A stretch of 64,000 nt of DNA from AAA164-E04 sp964342825 (lineage in GTDB: Bacteria; Verrucomicrobiota; Verrucomicrobiia; Limisphaerales; AAA164-E04): contig CAYFHO010000003.1 in the NCBI GenBank assembly GCA_964342825.1, forward strand, positions 89,785 to 153,784. The letters run 5' to 3'. Below the pieces are notes generated by a model, which had not been told where the DNA came from, did no database searches, and was given only the letters and a program-made list of their open reading frames with translations. Position numbers and translations under genes: made by a program. This document shows, one piece after another, positions 45,801 to 54,090 of the stretch (position 1 is the stretch's first letter; each line of letters opens with the position of its first letter).

Positions 45801-47778
45801 CACGGCCAATGGACTGACCTCTTACCAACCAGGAACCAATCTTCCCACCGTTTCACTACTTTCCATACAAACAGATAAAGGCGAGGTCCCCATTGACCAA
45901 TTGCCTGTCATCATGACGAATTCCAGGGTTTCCTTGAAATTCGGTAGTATTGATTTCAGTACGGAACCCGAGAAAAGGCAATATCGCTTTCGGGTACATT
46001 CCCTGGATTCGGAATCACCCTGGGGAAGTCCCCAACAATCTGATACTTTTGAATGGATTCCATCCAAACCGGGCACGACCATCATTGAGGCCCAAACCAT
46101 AGACCGTGATCTGAACTATTCACCTCCGATAAAACTGGAGTTCACAGTGATCCACCCCTGGTATAGGGATGCATGGATCATGGGACCCGTCATTGGGATC
46201 TTTTTTGGCATCACCGGAACAGCCTTTATTTTTGGTTGGCGGTTTTACATGAACCGACGCAATTCGAGAAAACTCGAAAGACAAACGCATCGCTTGAAGG
46301 AAAAAATGTTAAGCGAACAACAGCAACAAAATCAGGCTTTGAGTGAAGCTAAAGAAGAAGCGGATCGTGCCAACCGTGCCAAAACTGTTTTTCTGGCCAA
46401 CATGAGCCATGAGATTAGAACCCCCATGAATGCCATCCTGGGTTATGCTCAAATCCTGACACGGGATGCAGAGTTGAACACTAAACAAAGAGGCGCCGTT
46501 CATACGATTGCAGAGAGTGGTAAGCATCTTCTTGGACTCATCAATGATATACTGGACCTGTCTAAAATTGAGGCCGAGCATGTTAAAAAGGAGTTTCTGG
46601 ATTTTAATCTCAGAGACACCATCAAAGGATTATCAGCAATGTTCCGACCTAGATGCCAAGCAAAAGGTTTGGAGTGGAAGGTTCTTTGGAACATTGATTC
46701 AAATAGCGATGGTACGGCCCCTATCCTGCTTTCGGGCGATGAAACAAAATTACGCCAGATCCTGATTAACCTGGTCTCTAACGCGATTAAGTTCACCAAA
46801 AATGGCTCGATCGAGTTAAGCATTCAAAACTTAAAGGGTAACAAAAACTCCGAGGACGTTTTTTATGAATTCCAAATCCGGGATACTGGTTGTGGTATCC
46901 CTTTGGAGGAACAACCAACCATCCTGGACCCTTTTCAACAAGGCTCCAATGCAGCCCCGGTAGGTGGAACCGGATTAGGTCTGGCAATTGTCAAAAGACA
47001 CATTGAACTCCTTGGTGGAAAGCTCAACTTTGAATCCACAGTGAACCAAGGAACCCGTTTCAAGTTCAATCTGCCATTTCAACCGTCGAAATCGAACACC
47101 ACTTTTTTCCGGAAAAAAGAAATGCACTCCTCGATGCCTTCCAAGAGCAGGGAAAGCTTCTCTGCATTGATCATTGATGATGTCGAAGAAAACCGTGAAG
47201 TGCTGAGTCAAATTTTAACGGACCTGGGAGCTCAAACCAAAACGGCTGAATCTGGAAAGACCGGACTGTCTTTACTGAAAAACCAACCATTCGATATCGT
47301 CTTTCTGGATATTCGCATGCCCAAACAAGACGGATTTGAGATCATTCGAGAAATAAGGCAAGCACCGAACGCCATTAAAAATGTCAAAACAGTAGCCATC
47401 TCGGCTTCCACATTTACGCATGAAGAAACTTCCTACCAACAAGAGGGGTTTGACTCTTTTGTATCCAAACCTTTCCTTGTGGAAGATCTGGTTAACTGTC
47501 TGCAAAATCTGCTTGGACTGGAATTCTCGCATCAAAATAAGGATCAAAACGATTCATGGTCGCAAGAACAGCACCCACCATCCTTACCTGATGACCTTTT
47601 GCGTCAGTTGAGGGAAGCAGCGGAAAGTTATCAAACCACTGAATTCAAGGAGTTGTTGGATCAAGTAAGATCGATCGGACCGAAAGGTGAAATCTTTGCA
47701 GATCATCTCAGTAAACTCGCCACTGATTTCGACATGAAACAAATCATTCGCATACTCAACAAGCACTCAAATGAATGA
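42880..47778 (+). CDS. Giant hybrid sensor histidine kinase with two-propeller periplasmic sensor (HTCS-like)
   Basis: A 1632-residue sensor. Order: signal peptide (1-18), a jelly-roll-like domain (LIGPFK, VWINGELV), two carboxypeptidase-regulatory-like Ig domains (about 195-360), and many propeller repeats (WIGT and LWFGT type, about 375-985). A Y_Y_Y domain follows (about 1005-1090), then a membrane helix (about 1099-1124) and a coiled coil. HisKA has His1177 in NMSHEIRTPMN, HATPase has GGTGLGLAIVKRHIELLGG, and the receiver has Asp1477 in VFLDIRMPKQDG. A final helical region of ~85 residues has no clear HPt His. It lacks the AraC domain of Bacteroides HTCS proteins. Its 3' end overlaps the downstream response regulator by eight bases, so that protein is its probable partner. 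Confidence 0.92.
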   Translation: MLKIPFIALLIISSLCIGDEARLQPLPIVVNRLDLSGSELQNWNLIGPFKSKSPIDEASKDALPDQLQQLRTDSSLLPFGNSIWETIQLDGRLDFNERYGVQENGLAYVVSILESDEAKTQSFLMGVNDEAKVWINGELVIHAVSPYRLIPDEFQFNAELKSGPNLCVTQVRNRLRSWDFTVRTQPQNSRILTGNLILPDGAPASWAQVSARDASGRSAQTSANNTGEFSLVIPGQFKAPIGLLFKSGYHESTQTLNATDAEPISPAITLYPSGSITGRVLSKDTEPVSEALLTLYSLITHQDETTKIKAQQTWTDETGAYEFRSVKPGSYQVKLNDTSNSGSLSTWSDEIKIDPSFEIRGIDFFERNNWLGHWTHFTGRDGLASMANQTIFQDKRGFIWFGSGSRSIFSNGASRYDGKQFYTFPIRDENESNSITSISETEDGTLWFGTLKGLRYLKDSELQLSEINKHLPNTRIRSLEASNHALWIGTDAGLVYWNKDQTMIYTSKEGLPHSGILDLELDDEGVLWVGTKGGAAWFDGQTFHSFTGEQGLLGKRVETVHISSDQAKWFGTEKGVTRYHDNLVEHYSSENSMMTSDVFSITSDSKGCVWVGTKSNLFRIDHGHLSVLPGTLIRKMTQGFESILTDRSGNVWIATGLGGVYRYQETLQTMNESHGLPGEIIANTHLDKTGNLWIGTQSGLSKLSSSKPTKNTTSSHSAFNALRTFHLEDGLPGNRISVIESDGKDGLWIGTGGMYVSYDGLAHFQNGVFSRMNKREGIPNGRIHSITPSKGNGAWIGTANGFCQMNQDLQTMDEFSFQPRFSEYLNQQDINPGWIYDIIEGEGNSLWLATSLAGVFKLDENKIQHFTTSEGLPSDRIQGLTRDREGQIWLATFRGISRYDGKTFQNVKVAAGFPDHRFEDALCDTKGTVWFASWGSGVFGFDGKTWTQIDETDGLADNRVFTIEEDQPGLLHFSTANGLTSYQPGTNLPTVSLLSIQTDKGEVPIDQLPVIMTNSRVSLKFGSIDFSTEPEKRQYRFRVHSLDSESPWGSPQQSDTFEWIPSKPGTTIIEAQTIDRDLNYSPPIKLEFTVIHPWYRDAWIMGPVIGIFFGITGTAFIFGWRFYMNRRNSRKLERQTHRLKEKMLSEQQQQNQALSEAKEEADRANRAKTVFLANMSHEIRTPMNAILGYAQILTRDAELNTKQRGAVHTIAESGKHLLGLINDILDLSKIEAEHVKKEFLDFNLRDTIKGLSAMFRPRCQAKGLEWKVLWNIDSNSDGTAPILLSGDETKLRQILINLVSNAIKFTKNGSIELSIQNLKGNKNSEDVFYEFQIRDTGCGIPLEEQPTILDPFQQGSNAAPVGGTGLGLAIVKRHIELLGGKLNFESTVNQGTRFKFNLPFQPSKSNTTFFRKKEMHSSMPSKSRESFSALIIDDVEENREVLSQILTDLGAQTKTAESGKTGLSLLKNQPFDIVFLDIRMPKQDGFEIIREIRQAPNAIKNVKTVAISASTFTHEETSYQQEGFDSFVSKPFLVEDLVNCLQNLLGLEFSHQNKDQNDSWSQEQHPPSLPDDLLRQLREAAESYQTTEFKELLDQVRSIGPKGEIFADHLSKLATDFDMKQIIRILNKHSNE

Positions 47779-49354
47779 TCCAAACATACAAACTTCCGGT
47801 GCCCGCATTCTAATTGTAGACGATGTGCCGGCCAACCTGCGTATTTTAAGCGAAGCTCTTGAAAGTCAGGGATACCGCATTCAGGCAGCCACCGATGGCG
47901 AAACCGCACTCAACCTGGTCGCAGCGGGTCCTCCTGAATTGATTTTAATGGATGTGATGATGCCTGGAATCGATGGTTATGAAACCTGTCGACGTTTGAA
48001 GAAAATGCCAGGTATGGCTGACATTCCGGTCCTTTTCATTACGGCCCGGAATGAAACAGAGGATGTTGTAGAAGGATTCAAAGCGGGAGGTATTGATTAC
48101 TTGAGTAAACCTTTTTCCGAAGCCGAAGTCCACGCCAGGGTCGCCACCCATCTGCGTGTAGGCCGGCTCACCCAGGCACTGAAGGAAAGGAATGCAGCTC
48201 TGGAAAAAGCGATTCGTGATCGTCAAACAGCCGAAGAAACAACAGCCCACCTAAAACGACAACTGGAAATCATCTCTGAGGAGGATGCAGATCGTTGGGG
48301 TTATGCAGGTATCATCGGGCAAAGCGATCATTTGGAGAAAGTATTGAAACAAGTCCAACTACTTCAGAAAGCCGATCGGACTAGTGCACTGGTTACCGGT
48401 GAAAGCGGGACCGGAAAGGAAATGATTGCCAGGGCTATTCACCATGGAGGTCTTCGTTCAAAAGGACCGTTCATTGCAATGAATTGTTCCGCGATTCCCG
48501 GGGAACTGGTTGAATCAACTTTGTTCGGTCATCTCAAAGGATCTTTCACAGGAGCATCTTCGGATAAACCGGGTTTGTTTGAACTCGCAGACCAAGGCAC
48601 ATTGTTCCTGGACGAGATAGGCGAGATGCCGGTGGAAGTTCAAGCGAAACTGCTGCGTGTGATCGAATCTGGTTCCTTTACTCCACTGGGTGCCACACGG
48701 GAAAAGCAATCCGATGTACGCATTGTAGCCGCAACACATGTTAATTTTGAGAAACGCATTGAAGATGGCTCTTTTCGAGAAGATCTATACTACAGGTTGG
48801 CGCGATTTGTGATTGAATTACCACCCTTGCGAAATCGGGCAGAGGACATTCCATTGCTGGCGACTCATTTCGCCGAACAGTTTTCATTGGAACTTGGATA
48901 CCGAAAGACGATTCCCCTTACAGTAGATGCCATCGATCACTTGAAAAGGCACTCCTTCCCTGGAAACATTCGAGAGCTTAAAAACATCATGGAAAGGGCC
49001 ATTTTGGAGTCGGGAGGTGATTCTGTTTCACCGGAGCACCTTCATTTCATGAAAGTCAAATCGGCTTTGTCGGATCACGCAGATATACCAACTCATCCTC
49101 AAAAACCTCCGATCGATCAGGAGCAGTTGATGCACAAACGATCCTCAAGTTCCCAAAGAGGGGACTTGGATTCGGATGAATCTCGTATCATGCAATTCGT
49201 TCGGGAGAACGGAATGATCAATAATGCAGATTGCCGGTCACTTCTGGAGGTGGACCGGCATCGTGCCAACTACCTGTTGAAGAAACTGAACCAATACGGA
49301 TTGCTGCAAATCGTGGGTTCAGGTCGATGGGCTGTTTACCGGTTAACCGACTAA
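47771..49354 (+). CDS. Sigma-54-dependent response regulator with winged-helix C terminus
   Basis: A 527-residue activator. The receiver has Asp61 in LILMDVMMPGIDGYE and a Lys in LSKPFSEAEV. A coiled coil links it to the sigma-54 AAA+ domain: Walker A GESGTGKE (about 211-218), the sigma-54 contact loop as GSFTGA (257-262, a variant of GAFTGA), Walker B LFLDEIGEMP, and the arginine region FREDLYYRL. The C-terminal ~60 residues (GMINNADCRSLLEVDRHRAN, then a wing with GSGRWAVYRL) look like a winged helix, not the usual Fis-type HTH. It overlaps the sensor gene by eight bases and ends 7 bases from hrpB on the other strand. Confidence 0.92.
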   Translation: MNDPNIQTSGARILIVDDVPANLRILSEALESQGYRIQAATDGETALNLVAAGPPELILMDVMMPGIDGYETCRRLKKMPGMADIPVLFITARNETEDVVEGFKAGGIDYLSKPFSEAEVHARVATHLRVGRLTQALKERNAALEKAIRDRQTAEETTAHLKRQLEIISEEDADRWGYAGIIGQSDHLEKVLKQVQLLQKADRTSALVTGESGTGKEMIARAIHHGGLRSKGPFIAMNCSAIPGELVESTLFGHLKGSFTGASSDKPGLFELADQGTLFLDEIGEMPVEVQAKLLRVIESGSFTPLGATREKQSDVRIVAATHVNFEKRIEDGSFREDLYYRLARFVIELPPLRNRAEDIPLLATHFAEQFSLELGYRKTIPLTVDAIDHLKRHSFPGNIRELKNIMERAILESGGDSVSPEHLHFMKVKSALSDHADIPTHPQKPPIDQEQLMHKRSSSSQRGDLDSDESRIMQFVRENGMINNADCRSLLEVDRHRANYLLKKLNQYGLLQIVGSGRWAVYRLTD

Positions 49355-49361
49355 AAAATGA

Positions 49362-51905
49362 TCAACGCCATGCGTGCTTGGGATATTTGCGCTGCAACTC
49401 CTTTTTAACATTCGGATAATGATCACGCCAAAAGCTGGTCAGATCCTGAGTTATCTGAACGGGTCGCATGTTGGGTGCCAGAATCTGAGCCGCAACAGAT
49501 ACTTTTTGAAGAGCTATTTTCGGCAGTTGATCGACATCGTACAATTCCTGGATTCGAAGTGCAATACAGGGAGGAGAATCCTTGGAATAAACGACTTTGG
49601 GTGTTTTCCCATTGGAAAGTGTGATTCGTTCCGGTGCATGTTTATCTAATACGTCACGTTGACTTGAACTTAACCATTGTTTCAAAGCTGGCAAAACTGG
49701 ACGTTCCTTGATTTCTTTATAACTGAACGCCCCCATGCAAATGGATTCGATCAAATGTTTACGAGCTTCTGTATCGATTCCTGGCAATTCAAATTCGGGG
49801 CACCATTCGCTTAATAAATTGAGTCTCAGAATCCATTGTTCCACCTTGGCATCCCAATGCTTCAAGCTGATCTCACCGTCTTCCACTTTCTCCGCCAACA
49901 AACGTGCGGCAGGTTCCTCCGGAGGAGGTTCAACACGTTTGGCTGTCAGCATCAAACCACGAAAGGTTTCCTGACTGGCAGCATAAACACGACGGGAGGA
50001 AGGATCCCAGACCACGGCAATGGAGGTGTCAAAATCATTGGGAAAATATTCTTTCAACCAGCTCTCCTCGATCTCCGTGGCCAATGACAGTATTGTTTGA
50101 ACTTCTCCTTCCCGATTACCTATCTCACGAATTTCGGCGGCCACGAACATCTTGGCATGATGCACCACACTTTCCCGGGCAAGAACTCCACGACGTCCAT
50201 GCACCAGTTCACAACGCAGAGTTCCACCGTCCATTCGAATCGCAAGCCGGTCGGAAAAACCAAGCAAAATACATTTTTGAATTACTTCATCAGAAACAGA
50301 ACGAGGTTTTATATCCAACCCCTCCCGCTCAGCTATACGCAGGAAATGATCCAGGAGCGGTTTCACCTGACGAGCGGATTGAGCGTGGATACCCAGCTTT
50401 TTACAGGCTTGAAACTGAAAATTGTTTTTTGAAGCATAACTCCATGCCCGCATGAGCATAAAACAATCTGAAACAGATCGCTCTGCCAAAAATTCTTCAC
50501 GAAGTTCTCGTATCGATCGATCTACTTTACGAATCAGGATATCGCGCCCCTGAGTTAACGCAGCGATCAGCGCAGCCTGATATACACAACCCAGTGCCTC
50601 CGCAGCCAGAAGCATGCGCGCATAACGAGGGTGCAAAGGAAAAGCCAACATCTGCTTTCCAAGCTCTGTAATATTCTCTTCACGATCTAGACCACCCAGA
50701 TCCGTCAACAGCTCGACTGCATCATGAAGTCGTTTGTGATCAGGCGGCTCAAGCCATCGAAATCCATCCAGGTCCTTTACCCCTGCAGCTTTTAAACTCA
50801 AGATCACTTCCGACAGATCCAACCTTTGAACCTCGGGCAATTCTTGAACGGCACGCTGCTCGTGCTCCCGCTCTGTCCACAGCCGAATACAAGTACCGGG
50901 ACCTGTCCTTCCAGCACGACCTGCTCTCTGATCTGAGGATGCCTGACTGATCTTTTCTACAAGCAAAGTATTGATCCCTCGATAAGGATCGTATCGGGGA
51001 ATTCTTGCAAGTCCGCTGTCGATCACCAACCTGATGCCATCAATCGTAAGCGAAGTTTCCGCGACATTGGTTGCAACTACAATTTTGGGCTGATCGTAGC
51101 GGGAAACTGCTGCGTCCTGATCTTTGGACGGCAGTTCTCCGTGCAAAGGAAGCAGGATATACCCTTTGGCTTCTGAAGTATGCCGCATCGCTTCCAAAGT
51201 TTTTTGAATCTCATATCCACCCGGCATGAAGATCAATACATCCCCTTCTCCACCCTGACGTACAAAGTTCGAAAACGCTTCTGCGGCTTGATCCCAGACA
51301 GGCATTCTGTCGTTGGAATCGCCCGAAGATAGGTATTGGATGTCCACAGGAAAGGTGCGTCCCTCCGAATTCAATAACCGGCACGGAGCAAGGTATTCGG
51401 ACAGTGCGGTGGAATCCAAAGTGGCGGACATCACTAAAATCTTGAGATCTGGACGAGCTGTCTGCTGTAAGTCCAAAGCACGCGCCAGGGTGATGTCTCC
51501 GTAAAGGTGGCGCTCGTGAAATTCGTCAAAAATAAGTGTCTGAATCCCCTTGAGCTCAGGATCCTGGATGATTTGCCTGAGCAAAATACCCTCAGTGACA
51601 AATCGAATCCGTGTGGAATCACTGGTGACATTTTCAAACCTAATCTGATAACCCACCTCATCCCCCAATCGACACTTTCGTTCGAAAGCCACACGTTGAG
51701 CCAGCATTCGAGCAGCAAGTCTTCGTGGTTGAAGAATAACAACTTGACCATTTCCCAGCACCCCGTGATCCAAAAGCATTTGCGGTACCTGTGTGGATTT
51801 ACCTGAACCTGTAGGAGCGGTGATGAGGAGTCTCGAATCCCGTTTTAAATGCTCAAGCAAAGGATCCTGTATTTCGTAAATGGGCAGACGATTGTCCGGT
51901 GTCAT
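49362..51905 (-). CDS. hrpB: ATP-dependent RNA helicase HrpB-like (DEAH box)
   Basis: An 847-residue DExH helicase of the HrpB family. Motif I is APTGSGKSTQVP (about 30-41), motif II DEFHERHLYGD (about 127), motif III MSATLDS, motif VI QRAGRAGRTGPG. The HrpB-specific C terminus follows, ending with a WRDHYPNVKKELQRKYPKH segment. The length matches HrpB (about 810-850). Its cellular role in most bacteria is unclear. The start is ATG 51905 and the gene stands alone downstream of the rpsU terminator. Confidence 0.93.
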   Translation of the reverse strand: MTPDNRLPIYEIQDPLLEHLKRDSRLLITAPTGSGKSTQVPQMLLDHGVLGNGQVVILQPRRLAARMLAQRVAFERKCRLGDEVGYQIRFENVTSDSTRIRFVTEGILLRQIIQDPELKGIQTLIFDEFHERHLYGDITLARALDLQQTARPDLKILVMSATLDSTALSEYLAPCRLLNSEGRTFPVDIQYLSSGDSNDRMPVWDQAAEAFSNFVRQGGEGDVLIFMPGGYEIQKTLEAMRHTSEAKGYILLPLHGELPSKDQDAAVSRYDQPKIVVATNVAETSLTIDGIRLVIDSGLARIPRYDPYRGINTLLVEKISQASSDQRAGRAGRTGPGTCIRLWTEREHEQRAVQELPEVQRLDLSEVILSLKAAGVKDLDGFRWLEPPDHKRLHDAVELLTDLGGLDREENITELGKQMLAFPLHPRYARMLLAAEALGCVYQAALIAALTQGRDILIRKVDRSIRELREEFLAERSVSDCFMLMRAWSYASKNNFQFQACKKLGIHAQSARQVKPLLDHFLRIAEREGLDIKPRSVSDEVIQKCILLGFSDRLAIRMDGGTLRCELVHGRRGVLARESVVHHAKMFVAAEIREIGNREGEVQTILSLATEIEESWLKEYFPNDFDTSIAVVWDPSSRRVYAASQETFRGLMLTAKRVEPPPEEPAARLLAEKVEDGEISLKHWDAKVEQWILRLNLLSEWCPEFELPGIDTEARKHLIESICMGAFSYKEIKERPVLPALKQWLSSSQRDVLDKHAPERITLSNGKTPKVVYSKDSPPCIALRIQELYDVDQLPKIALQKVSVAAQILAPNMRPVQITQDLTSFWRDHYPNVKKELQRKYPKHAWR

Positions 51906-51938
51906 GATGATGAATGGTGAATCAATGAAACGAAAAAA

Positions 51939-51961
51939 CCGAGGCCCGTATCGGACCTCGG
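51939..51961 (-). terminator. Rho-independent terminator of rpsU
   Basis: A GC-rich 10-bp stem (51939-51948 with 51952-51961, one mismatch, loop TAT), followed on the minus strand by six T residues, 31 bases after the rpsU stop. Confidence 0.85.
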
Positions 51962-51992
51962 CTGCAATAAAAATTAAACTCTCGGGAGAGGA

Positions 51993-52190
51993 TTAATAAT
52001 CCGCGTAGCGCGCTGCAAGCATGGCGGAGAATTTCGATACTTTCATTTTGCGACGCTTACGTTCACAAGGTTTCTCGAAATGCCTGTTGTTGCGTACTTG
52101 CTTAAGGGTTCCCTCACGGTCGAGTTTCTTTTTCAACCGGCGGAGTGCCTTTTCTACGGATTCACCTTTTTTGATTTTTACTTCGCTCAA
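51993..52190 (-). CDS. rpsU: 30S ribosomal protein S21
   Basis: A 65-residue basic protein with the S21 pattern VEKALRRLKKKLDREGTLKQ, NRHFEKPCERKRRKM and a short variable tail. S21 binds the 30S platform and helps mRNA base-pairing at initiation. The best start is TTG at 52190, giving the family N terminus MSEVKIKKGE; no ATG is available. A purine-rich GAGAGG lies rather far upstream. It is followed by a strong terminator. Confidence 0.95.
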   Translation of the reverse strand: MSEVKIKKGESVEKALRRLKKKLDREGTLKQVRNNRHFEKPCERKRRKMKVSKFSAMLAARYADY

Positions 52191-52360
52191 ATCTGTTTCA
52201 CATCCTCTCTATCACTACCTTTCGCGTCAATGTCCCAAAAAGACACATGACCGATAAGGGCCGAACAAAATGCGAAAAATGCTCAGAGGTGTCAATAGGG
52301 AAAAACGGATCGGGAATTCCAAAAATCAAAGGCTGGGGAGTGGCGTTACCAGAAATAGTC

Positions 52361-52389
52361 AAAAAGTATCAATAGTTGGGACTGACCCC
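52361..52389 (-). repeat. Dispersed 29-bp repeat, copy 2 (single arm, minus strand)
   Basis: An exact copy of the 29-bp unit (minus strand begins GGGGTCAGTCCCAACTATTG and ends in TTTTT), five bases beyond the rfaE2 stop. It is identical to the left arm plus loop of the palindromic copy at 61370-61398. Confidence 0.9.
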
Positions 52390-52393
52390 AAAA

Positions 52394-52879
52394 CTAAAGG
52401 GTGCGGATTTTTTGGATGAGGTTGCTGGTGGATCGATCGGTGACGAATGGAATGAATACAATCCGACCACGGGCAGTTTCCACGGTTTGGCGTTCGTCAG
52501 GGTCCAGAGTCTCAAGTGTGTAATCCCCTCCTTTAACGTATATGTCCGGTTCGGCTTCTGACAGAAATCGGGTGGCTCGTTTTTCCGGGAAGATGCAGAC
52601 AGCATCCACACATTCAAGGGCAGCTAATAGTAATGCCCTGTCTGCTTGCGGGTTGACGGGACGTCCTTCTCCTTTGAGCTGCCGGATGCTTTCGTCTCCA
52701 TTCAACCCTACCAGCAGAAGGTCTCCTTCCATTCGAGCACTGTGCAGGTAACGGATGTGCCCGACATGAAGAATATCAAAACAACCATTGGTCACCACCA
52801 ACTGTTGACCACGATTTCGGACATCGGCACGCCACTCCTTCAGTTTGTTGGGTGCTATGATTTTACTGTCCAATTTCAT
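52394..52879 (-). CDS. rfaE2: D-glycero-beta-D-manno-heptose 1-phosphate adenylyltransferase (HldE C-terminal type)
   Basis: A 161-residue stand-alone nucleotidyltransferase that makes ADP-heptose for lipopolysaccharide. The cytidylyltransferase-fold motif is TNGCFDILHVGHIRYL (about 30-45, with HVGH). YVKGGDYTLETLDPDER and PFVTDRSTSNLIQKI, typical of RfaE domain II, follow. The kinase half (domain I) is absent, so a separate HldA-like kinase must exist elsewhere. The start ATG overlaps the end of larE by 17 bases. Confidence 0.92.
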   Translation of the reverse strand: MKLDSKIIAPNKLKEWRADVRNRGQQLVVTNGCFDILHVGHIRYLHSARMEGDLLLVGLNGDESIRQLKGEGRPVNPQADRALLLAALECVDAVCIFPEKRATRFLSEAEPDIYVKGGDYTLETLDPDERQTVETARGRIVFIPFVTDRSTSNLIQKIRTL

Positions 52880-53711
52880 CTGGTGAGATTTGGGTGGAAT
52901 CTGTTTGCAATGTAGTGTTCAGCTTACCTCTTTGGTAGCCCAATAGATCGAGTGTTACGTAAAGGTATCCCAATGACTGAATCGCCTGAGTCAACTTTTC
53001 ACGAGATTCGGAGTCAACCAGCTTGTTCAATTCGGATGGGCCGACTTCAATCCTGGCCAAAGAACCTTGCGAGAGTTCATGGTGCCGAACTCGAACATCA
53101 TAAAAACCCTGTGCTCTGAGAATCGCTTCGGCCTGTTCTATCTGACTCAGTTTCCTGACAGTCACTTTTTCCCCGTAAGGTATCCTGGAGCTCAAGCAAG
53201 CCATCTGCGGTTTGGTGGCAGTGGGTAATCCCATTTCCTTTGAGTAGGCCCGAATTTCTTCTTTTGTTAGTCCGATCTCCTTCATCGGTGCCAGGACCTT
53301 GAATTCCCTGGCGGCTTGAGCCCCGGGTCGAAAATCACCCACATCGTCCGCTATTTCACCATACAGGACAGCCGCTACCTCGCGTTCCTTGGCAAGGACC
53401 TCTGTTTCTTCAAAGAGAGCATGCTTGCAGAAATAACAACGGTTGTTTGGATTGGACAAGTAGTCCTCGTTCTCAAACTCCTTGGTGCGGATAATTTCCA
53501 GAGGAAACCCGAATTGTTCGGAGAGCGCAATGGCATCCTTGAGTTCACTTCTGGGTAAACTGGGTGAATCTGCCATCACCGCCAATGATCGGTCCCCCAG
53601 AGTGCGGTGCGCTACAAGTGCGAGAAACGCCGAATCCACACCACCCGAATAAGCCACAACGCAGGAACCCAATTCCTGCAAAAACTTCTCCAACTGACCT
53701 AGCTTATCCAC
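52863..53711 (-). CDS. larE: ATP-dependent sacrificial sulfur transferase LarE
   Basis: LarE supplies sulfur for the nickel-pincer cofactor of lactate racemase-type enzymes. The PP-loop motif VAYSGGVDSAFL is near residue 20 and the conserved MADSPSLPRSEL near 50. The cysteines are in NNRCYFCKHALF and MACLSSRIPYGEKVT, that is a CxxC pair plus a third Cys. Some LarE proteins of this three-cysteine type bind a [4Fe-4S] cluster, so this one may recycle rather than sacrifice its sulfur; that is inference. GTG 53711 gives 282 residues, near the family length. A TTG at 53762 would add 17 atypical residues. larA, larB and larC are not in the window. It overlaps rfaE2. Confidence 0.9.
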   Translation of the reverse strand: MDKLGQLEKFLQELGSCVVAYSGGVDSAFLALVAHRTLGDRSLAVMADSPSLPRSELKDAIALSEQFGFPLEIIRTKEFENEDYLSNPNNRCYFCKHALFEETEVLAKEREVAAVLYGEIADDVGDFRPGAQAAREFKVLAPMKEIGLTKEEIRAYSKEMGLPTATKPQMACLSSRIPYGEKVTVRKLSQIEQAEAILRAQGFYDVRVRHHELSQGSLARIEVGPSELNKLVDSESREKLTQAIQSLGYLYVTLDLLGYQRGKLNTTLQTDSTQISPDEIGQ

Positions 53712-53828
53712 AGGTTGTTGTTGCCATGAACCACCTGATCTGTCGAGCCCTGAAAATGGCAAAACAGATTTCGGATCACAAAATAAGCCGACTTAGGGCT
53801 CGACTAGACGAAAGAATATTGAGGGGGC

Positions 53829-54015
53829 TTCCACCTGGGTGGGGGAATTAACATGGTGGGGCCCTGCTGCGCGGGGCCGTGAGCGCGTTGGGAACATACG
53901 ATAGCCTACAGCAATGTGCGGACACGCCACTGGACGCGCAGTCCCGACGCGTCGTGGACATCCCTGCCAAGGTGCAGGCTGCTTTCTTCCCACTCTGTAT
54001 CGTACCCAAGGTGGC
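53829..54015 (+). ncRNA. Candidate structured RNA resembling 6S RNA (strand uncertain)
   Basis: A GC-rich island of about 185 bases in an AT-leaning gap, able to fold as one long rod. The closing helix pairs 53831-53840 with 54004-54014 (one bulge). A second helix pairs 53843-53847 with 53987-53991. A central bubble follows, flanked by two local hairpins (53860-53864 with 53874-53878, and 53963-53967 with 53974-53978). An apical 10-bp helix joins 53884-53893 with 53942-53951, and a terminal GTG-CGGA-CAC loop is at 53916-53925. Length, end pairing and a central bubble with a side hairpin are the 6S RNA plan. The plus strand is favoured by AGAATATT just upstream (about 53813-53820) as a possible -10 box. 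The call rests on hand folding only. Confidence 0.45.
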
Positions 54016-54090
54016 GTATCGGTTAGAACCTTGCATTATCATAATCAGGCTATCATACTGATGATGAATGATTCATAGGATAGAGACCTC

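Noticed and set aside
53977..53990. Minus-strand GGAAGAAAGCAGCC, close to the SRP RNA hallmark GGAAGGAAGCAGCC
   Set aside because: The partner strand lacks the conserved UCAGG and the apical stem does not pair, whereas the whole segment folds well as a longer rod with a central bubble.
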